DNA of 64,000 bases, taken from NCBI RefSeq assembly GCF_001438845.1, contig NZ_JQCL01000074.1, positions 104,327 through 168,326 of the forward strand. Direction: 5' to 3'. This stretch comes from Lactiplantibacillus xiangfangensis. GTDB lineage: Bacteria; Bacillota; Bacilli; Lactobacillales; Lactobacillaceae. A program made the translations under genes and the position numbers. A model generated the notes under the pieces. The model did not search any database. It saw only the letters and a program-made list of their open reading frames with translations, and was not told the origin of the DNA. This document shows, one piece after another, positions 59,383-64,000 of this stretch (position 1 is the stretch's first letter; the number at the start of each line of letters is the position of its first letter).

Positions 59383-59447
59383 ATATTACCGGCCGTGTGT
59401 AAATTAAAAATGACGATTGTGTAAATCCCTTGTATATTTTGAGTAAA
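59383..59447 (-). promoter_or_regulatory. PhoP (Pho) box and promoter of the second pstS
   Basis: Five minus-strand hexamers at exact 11-bp steps: TTTACT (59442-59447), TATACA (59431-59436), TTTACA (59420-59425), GTCATT (59409-59414, degenerate), TTTACA (59398-59403). TAATAT at 59383-59388 is the probable -10. The layout mirrors the pst operon. Confidence 0.82.
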
Positions 59448-59480
59448 GGCTATTTGTTTAAACCAAATGCTGTCCTAATC

Positions 59481-59521
59481 AAAACAGGCTCACTAGCGAT
59501 TATCGGCTAGTGGGCCTGTAA
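59481..59521 (-). terminator. Terminator after tagO
   Basis: ACAGGCCCACTAGC pairs with GCTAGTGAGCCTGT (one mismatch) around an 8-nt loop, followed by TTTT on the minus strand. Confidence 0.85.
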
Positions 59522-59535
59522 CAATTTCTTTAATA

Positions 59536-60633
59536 TTAATGACTAGTTTTCGATGTAAACCGGGCTACGGTGCGTTTAATCCAGTTCAACAATGGCTGTC
59601 GATCATCACCGGCAAGGCCAATCGCTTCCACAAATAATTCAAGTCCAAATAGCAATCCAATCGTTAATAAAATGGACCCCCAAATGGAAGAAATTGGGTA
59701 AAGTAAGGAAATAAACGAAAAGATCAACGCAATCCCGTAAATGACCATGACCGTTTGACGGTGTGTCAAACCAAGTTGCATCAACCGATGGTGTAAATGG
59801 TGCTTATCCGCTTGCGAAATTGGTTTCTTGTTCAAAATTCGTCGAATCATTGCATACACGGTATCGGTAATGGGGACCCCTAAGATCATGACTGGAATCC
59901 CAACCGAAATCAGCGTGACGTTCTTCAGCCCAAATAGTGAAAAGACTGCCGCCATAAACCCAATAAACAGTGATCCCGTGTCCCCCAAGTAAATCCGGGC
60001 GGGGAAAAAGTTATAAGGTAAGAAGCCGAGCATCGCCGCGACCAACGTGAAAATCAATAAGGAAACGAACGTATTGGCATTTAAAAAGAACAAGCCAATA
60101 ATTCCCATCGTACTCATCGAGATGATGGAAACCCCCGTCGCCAAACCGTCCAAACCGTCGATCAAGTTCACCGCGTTAGTAATTGCTAAAATCCACAACA
60201 AAGTGATTGGTAAACTCAACCATTGAAAATGAATCAGCCCTAGAAACGGTACCGTAAAAGTGGTCATTCGAATGCCACCGATAAAATAAACCTCTAACGC
60301 TGCAAGCGTAATCCCTAACATTTTTTGTCGGGGTTTTAATTCGTAAATATCATCAATAATCCCAGTACTCAAAATAATCAGTTCGCCACCCAGTAACGCA
60401 AAAAATAACCGGGTCGGAAATTGATGCATTAAATATAAGATAGTCGTCCCAATCGTGTAAGAAATAAAAATCGCCAAGCCACCCATGGTTGGCATGGGTA
60501 CCTTATTGACTCGGCGGCGATTGGGTTTGTCGACCGCTCCAATTCTAAATGCAAGTTTTCGCACAAATGGCGTCAAGATTGCGGAGATCATCATGGTTGC
60601 CATTAAGCTAACTAGAATTTCAAATCTAATCAT
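59536..60633 (-). CDS. tagO: Undecaprenyl-phosphate GlcNAc-1-phosphate transferase TagO
   Basis: This membrane enzyme starts wall teichoic acid synthesis by moving GlcNAc-1-P to undecaprenyl phosphate. It is 365 aa with about 10-11 helices and the MraY/WecA motifs: DKPNRRRVNKVPMPTMGG, NLIDGLDGLATG (catalytic Asp cluster), GDTGSLFIG and HHLHHRLMQLGLTHRQ. The start is ATG behind GGGAG. It is a single-gene unit. Confidence 0.95.
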   Translation of the reverse strand: MIRFEILVSLMATMMISAILTPFVRKLAFRIGAVDKPNRRRVNKVPMPTMGGLAIFISYTIGTTILYLMHQFPTRLFFALLGGELIILSTGIIDDIYELKPRQKMLGITLAALEVYFIGGIRMTTFTVPFLGLIHFQWLSLPITLLWILAITNAVNLIDGLDGLATGVSIISMSTMGIIGLFFLNANTFVSLLIFTLVAAMLGFLPYNFFPARIYLGDTGSLFIGFMAAVFSLFGLKNVTLISVGIPVMILGVPITDTVYAMIRRILNKKPISQADKHHLHHRLMQLGLTHRQTVMVIYGIALIFSFISLLYPISSIWGSILLTIGLLFGLELFVEAIGLAGDDRQPLLNWIKRTVARFTSKTSH

Positions 60634-60745
60634 TTGTGCGCAACTCCCTTCTCATCTATTAGGATAATTATACAAATCTCAGCGCACCTTGACAACTCAC
60701 TTCACAGAAACTTAGTAAAGGCACCGCATTTCGGTCACGCTTTTC

Positions 60746-60780
60746 AAAAAAATGTGCCACCAATCACTGGTGACACATTG
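60746..60780 (-). terminator. Terminator after kimA
   Basis: AATGTGTCACCA pairs with TGGTGGCACATT around GTGAT, followed by seven T on the minus strand. Confidence 0.9.
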
Positions 60781-60786
60781 ATGTAA

Positions 60787-62622
60787 CTATTCTTTTAAAT
60801 GGTAATTATAAGTTGAGACGATAATATTTTCCCGTGAATTTAATACTGCCCGTAACCGCAAACTAGTTTGGTTATGCAAAATATTTTGCCAAGGCTTCTT
60901 CGGTACAAATTGTGGGACTAAGACGGTCGTCGAGAAGTTTCGTTCCGCCGCACGTTTTGCGATAACATCACAGAACCGTAGCGTTGGTGTTGCAATGGAA
61001 CGGTACGATGAGTGAATATCCACAAACCGAACGTCTGGGAAGGTCGACTTAAATTCCGCCGCCGTCTTATGTTCCTTCTCCGGATTTTCATCAAAGGAAA
61101 CGTGCATGGCAATGACGTAGTCACCAATTGACCGGGCGTAATTAACAGCCTGCGCCGTAACCCGCGTCACGTTAGAAACGAGGACGATCACCGTTGCCCC
61201 TTCGTAGTCATGTAGTTCCGCTTTTTCTTTAGCCATTACCCGCAGTTGGGCCGCCACCCGAATATAGTGCACATGAATTCGATAGAACATGTACAGTAAC
61301 AGTGGCATCACCACTAAGTATGGCCAAACGTTGCCAAAACGGAGCAAGAATAAGGAGAACACTAGCAAGAGTGAAATCAGCGCACCGAGTAAGTTAACGG
61401 ACGCTTTCATCCACCACCAATTGCCCCGTTCGCGGAACCAGTGAATGATCATCCCAGATTGAGAAAGCGCAAATGGCACGAAAACCCCAACCGCATATAG
61501 TGGAATCAACAGCGTTGTTTTTCCATCGAAAATAATGATTAGCGCAATTGCCCCAACGGCTAATGAGATAATCCCGTTCGAGTAACCCAAACGGTCCCCG
61601 CGGTCCATATACGCATGTGGCAAAAACTTATCCTTAGCCAAGTTATAGGCCAAAATTGGAAAGGCTGAGAAACCGGTATTCGCTGCAACGGCTAAAATCA
61701 TCGCCGTTGAGAGTTGTAATAAATAGTAGAACAATCCGTGACCAAATACGGCCGAAGCAATTTGTGACAAGACCGTGTTATCAGCTTGTGGTTTAATACC
61801 CAAGTAATAACTCAAGTAAGTAATTCCTGCGAAGAAAGCGGCTAATATTAATGACATAATTGCCAGCGTATTAGCAGCATTCTTACGTTTAGGACGCTTA
61901 AAGTTTGGCACCGCGTTACTAATGGCTTCAACCCCAGTTAGTGAAGATGAACCAGATGAGAACGCACGGAAGAATAACACCAGGGTCATCCCTTGGACCG
62001 GCGCCCCAATTGCTGCTGACGCATGGTAAGTTAAGTTACCACTCGCAATGTTCATGACACCCCACAGAACCATCCCAATAATCATGATAATGAAGAAATA
62101 CACGGGGAACGTTAGAAACGAAGCTGACTCCCGCATGCCCCGCAAGTTTAACCCCATAATGGCAATCACAATCACAATTGCAATCAACACTTGATAATTC
62201 GTTAGTGCTGGAATCGCTGACGTAATCGCTTCAGTCCCAGAAGTCACTGAAACCGCAACGGTCAACATGTAATCAACGAGCAGTGACCCCCCGGCAACTA
62301 AGCCAGCTGGCCGCCCCCAGTTCGTACTAGCAACAACGTAAGCCCCACCACCGGACGGATAGGCCCGAATAATTTGGCGATACGACATCGTAATCGCAAA
62401 CAACAGGACTAACACGAGCGCCGCAGCATATAGTTGATACATCAAGGCAGCTGCTGAAAGTGTAATTAAGACGGTTGTGATTTGTTCAGTACCATAGGCA
62501 ACTGACGAAAGCGCGTCTGAAGACAGCAGCGCCAACGCCTTGAACTTAGTGAGCGCTTGCCCACCCTCATCCATGGTTTTTAACGGTTTCCCAATTAACA
62601 ACCGTTTTAAATAACGCCACAT
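60787..62622 (-). CDS. kimA: KimA-type potassium importer (APC superfamily)
   Basis: This 611-aa protein has about 12 membrane helices (to about residue 455) and a C-terminal cytoplasmic USP-like domain (ATVIVLVSNVTRVTAQAVNYA). The N-terminus, with GKPLKTMDEGGQALTKFKAL, LLSSDALSSVAYGTEQ (33-48) and GGSLLVDYMLTVAVS, resembles Bacillus KimA (YdaO), a high-affinity proton-coupled K+ importer inhibited by c-di-AMP. Generic annotation would call it an amino-acid permease. The start is ATG, 8 nt after AAGGAG. No ydaO riboswitch is visible upstream. Confidence 0.88.
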   Translation of the reverse strand: MWRYLKRLLIGKPLKTMDEGGQALTKFKALALLSSDALSSVAYGTEQITTVLITLSAAALMYQLYAAALVLVLLFAITMSYRQIIRAYPSGGGAYVVASTNWGRPAGLVAGGSLLVDYMLTVAVSVTSGTEAITSAIPALTNYQVLIAIVIVIAIMGLNLRGMRESASFLTFPVYFFIIMIIGMVLWGVMNIASGNLTYHASAAIGAPVQGMTLVLFFRAFSSGSSSLTGVEAISNAVPNFKRPKRKNAANTLAIMSLILAAFFAGITYLSYYLGIKPQADNTVLSQIASAVFGHGLFYYLLQLSTAMILAVAANTGFSAFPILAYNLAKDKFLPHAYMDRGDRLGYSNGIISLAVGAIALIIIFDGKTTLLIPLYAVGVFVPFALSQSGMIIHWFRERGNWWWMKASVNLLGALISLLLVFSLFLLRFGNVWPYLVVMPLLLYMFYRIHVHYIRVAAQLRVMAKEKAELHDYEGATVIVLVSNVTRVTAQAVNYARSIGDYVIAMHVSFDENPEKEHKTAAEFKSTFPDVRFVDIHSSYRSIATPTLRFCDVIAKRAAERNFSTTVLVPQFVPKKPWQNILHNQTSLRLRAVLNSRENIIVSTYNYHLKE

Positions 62623-62672
62623 GATAATAACTCCTTTATTTCAAAAATAATTATTCCCAAGTAAGCTAAGTC

Positions 62673-62708
62673 AAAGTAGATTTTACTACTTTAAATTAGT
62701 AAATACTA
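62673..62708. repeat. Two palindromes upstream of kimA
   Basis: AAAGTAG-N6-CTACTTT (62673-62692) and TAGTA-AA-TACTA (62697-62708) lie next to each other about 50-85 bp before kimA. Both contain GTAGT/ACTAC-type cores. They could be operators or an RNA hairpin pair. Confidence 0.6.
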
Positions 62709-62914
62709 CACGTTAAAATCGCAATCAATTAAATTATTTCCGCAATTTTTCGCCAACGACTGATTCTAACGCGCCACCCGACGCAAAGCAACACTTTAAT
62801 TTTACTAACATCCAACTGGAGTAACTGACTCGCAAATATAAGCGAAATCGATTGATGTAAATAATTGAACTTTACTCGTCTTGGATAGGACTGATGCGGT
62901 CTTCCTTAAAATTC
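62709..62914. other. Intergenic AT-rich stretch between kimA and groEL
   Basis: I see no gene here, no convincing promoter pair and no recognised riboswitch. It holds the upstream control region of kimA. Confidence 0.5.
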
Positions 62915-62964
62915 AAAATAGCTGTCGTAAGGCATCCATTGATCCCTTGCGGCAGCTATTTTTA
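62915..62964 (-). terminator. Terminator after groEL
   Basis: AAAATAGCTGCCGCAAGG pairs with CCTTACGACAGCTATTTT around a 12-nt loop, followed by TTTTG on the minus strand. Confidence 0.88.
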
Positions 62965-62996
62965 ATCACTATAGTCGTACTTTTTTAACTAACGGC

Positions 62997-64000
62997 TTAC
63001 ATCATACCGCCCATACCTGGGTTTGGTGCGGCTGGTGCAGCTGGTGCTTGTGGTTCAGGCTTTTCAGCAACAACGGCTTCCGTCGTCAATAATAAGGCTG
63101 AAACTGAAGCAGCATTTTGTAAAGCGGAACGGGTAACCTTGGTTGGGTCAACAATCCCAGCTTCGATCATATCAACCCATTCGTCAGTTGCCGCGTTAAA
63201 CCCAACGCCTGGCTTTTGGTCCTTCATCTTTTCGACGATGACAGAGCCTTCAAGACCGGCATTTTCAGCGATCTGACGAACTGGTTCTTCTAAGGCCCGC
63301 TTAACAATGTTAATCCCAGTTTGAACGTCGCCTTCTTCTTTCAAAGCGGCAATGTCTTTAATCACATTGATAAAGGCAGTCCCACCACCAGGAACGAAGC
63401 CTTCTTCGACGGCCGCACGGGTCGCATTCAAAGCATCTTCGATACGGTATTTACGTTCTTTTAATTCAGTTTCCGTAGCGGCACCAACACGAACCACGGC
63501 AACCCCGCCGGCTAATTTAGCCAAACGTTCTTGTAACTTTTCTTTATCAAAATCAGAAGTGGTTTCACTGATTTGGTTACGGATGAAGTCAACCCGTTCC
63601 TTGATTGCGTCCTTAGCACCGGCGCCTTCAACGATGGTCGTGTTGTCCTTCGTAACCGTGACCTTGTTAGCTTGACCTAACTGATCGATAGTCGTGTCTT
63701 TAAGTTCAAGACCCAAATCATCGGTAATTACAGTACCACCAGTTAAGACGGCGATATCTTGTAGTTGTTCCTTACGCCGATCACCAAAACCGGGTGCCTT
63801 AACTGCAACGACGTTGAACGTCCCACGCATCTTGTTTAAGACCAAGGTTGGTAAAGCTTCGCCAGAAATGTCATCAGCAATGATCAACAATGGCTTGCCT
63901 TGTTCAACGATTGATTGTAACAATGGTAAAATATCTTGGATGTTTGAAATCTTCTTATCGGTGATTAAGATATAAGGGTTATCAAGGTCAGCTTCCATCT
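62997..64000 (-). CDS. groL: Chaperonin GroEL (C-terminal part, cut by window edge)
   Basis: About 334 residues are visible, from roughly residue 208 of the 541-residue family to the stop. They include the apical-domain segment [64 protein letters not shown], the ATP-site GGTAFINV region and the GMGGMM tail. GroEL folds proteins with GroES in an ATP-driven cycle. The 5' end, groES and any CIRCE operator lie beyond the window. Confidence 0.99.
   Translation of the reverse strand, partial: MEADLDNPYILITDKKISNIQDILPLLQSIVEQGKPLLIIADDISGEALPTLVLNKMRGTFNVVAVKAPGFGDRRKEQLQDIAVLTGGTVITDDLGLELKDTTIDQLGQANKVTVTKDNTTIVEGAGAKDAIKERVDFIRNQISETTSDFDKEKLQERLAKLAGGVAVVRVGAATETELKERKYRIEDALNATRAAVEEGFVPGGGTAFINVIKDIAALKEEGDVQTGINIVKRALEEPVRQIAENAGLEGSVIVEKMKDQKPGVGFNAATDEWVDMIEAGIVDPTKVTRSALQNAASVSALLLTTEAVVAEKPEPQAPAAPAAPNPGMGGMM

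Noticed and set aside
62623-62996. ydaO (c-di-AMP) riboswitch before kimA
   Set aside because: The conserved core blocks are not recognisable by eye. A model search would settle it.

Overview
The window is low-GC Gram-positive chromosome and looks like core genome of the Lactiplantibacillus plantarum group (plantarum, pentosus or paraplantarum). Evidence for this is the cggR-gap-pgk-tpiA-eno cluster, rpoN beside clpP, luxS next to uvrBA and argGH, strong AGGAGG ribosome sites, many TTG and GTG starts, and protein sequences that match what I remember of that species. The species call rests on recall, not on a search. About 52 genes are visible, nearly all on the minus strand. I see no insertion sequence, prophage, CRISPR array or rRNA. 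One tRNA gene is present: tRNA-Arg(CCG).

Layout, left to right. 0.2-6.7 kb: smpB, rnr with a long Asn/Arg/Gly tail, an esterase, secG, a ClC channel fused to a TrkA-C domain, and a kinase-fold protein that lacks the catalytic Asp. 6.9-14.1 kb: eno, tpiA, pgk, gap, cggR (transcribed in the reverse of that order) and rpoN. 14.2-16.3 kb (plus strand): tRNA-Arg, clpP under a CtsR box, and a 2-hydroxyacid dehydrogenase. 16.4-18.4 kb: an oligopeptide-binding lipoprotein gene preceded by a Cys-rich leader peptide and an intrinsic terminator. 18.5-25.6 kb: whiA-yvcK-rapZ, an HdeD-like membrane protein, argGH and luxS. 25.7-33.4 kb: uvrBA, an HD hydrolase, an MFS transporter and a VanX-like dipeptidase. 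33.5-41.5 kb: phosphoglucomutase, a DUF3290/DUF421 pair, trxB, galU, gpsA, lgt, hprK. 41.7-50.9 kb: YvlD- and PspC-like envelope proteins, then the phosphate regulon (PDZ membrane protein, phoP, phoR, pstS, pstC, pstA, two pstB, phoU). 51.1-57.6 kb: prfB with its programmed frameshift, secA, hpf, comFC, comFA. 57.6-64 kb: a YigZ protein, a second pstS, tagO, a KimA-type potassium importer, and the C-terminal part of groEL cut by the window edge.

Functionally the region joins lower glycolysis and its regulators (CggR, HPr kinase, candidate cre sites), envelope synthesis (galU, gpsA, lgt, tagO, rapZ/yvcK), phosphate scavenging under PhoPR, arginine synthesis, and stress and protein quality control (clpP, groEL, smpB, rnr, hpf, uvrAB). 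Both pstS genes carry upstream TTTACA-type repeats every 11 bp, so PhoP probably controls both.

The least ordinary part is the leader in front of the oppA-like gene: promoter, ribosome site, a 35-residue peptide containing Cys-Cys-Pro-Cys-Cys, a perfect hairpin over those codons, and an 18-position terminator stem before the transporter gene. It reads like a cysteine-responsive attenuator. Other points of interest are the RNase R tail, the HGD-to-HGQ kinase-like protein, a VanX-like enzyme with EWWD in place of EWWH, structured leaders before hprK and the second pstS, and palindromes before kimA.
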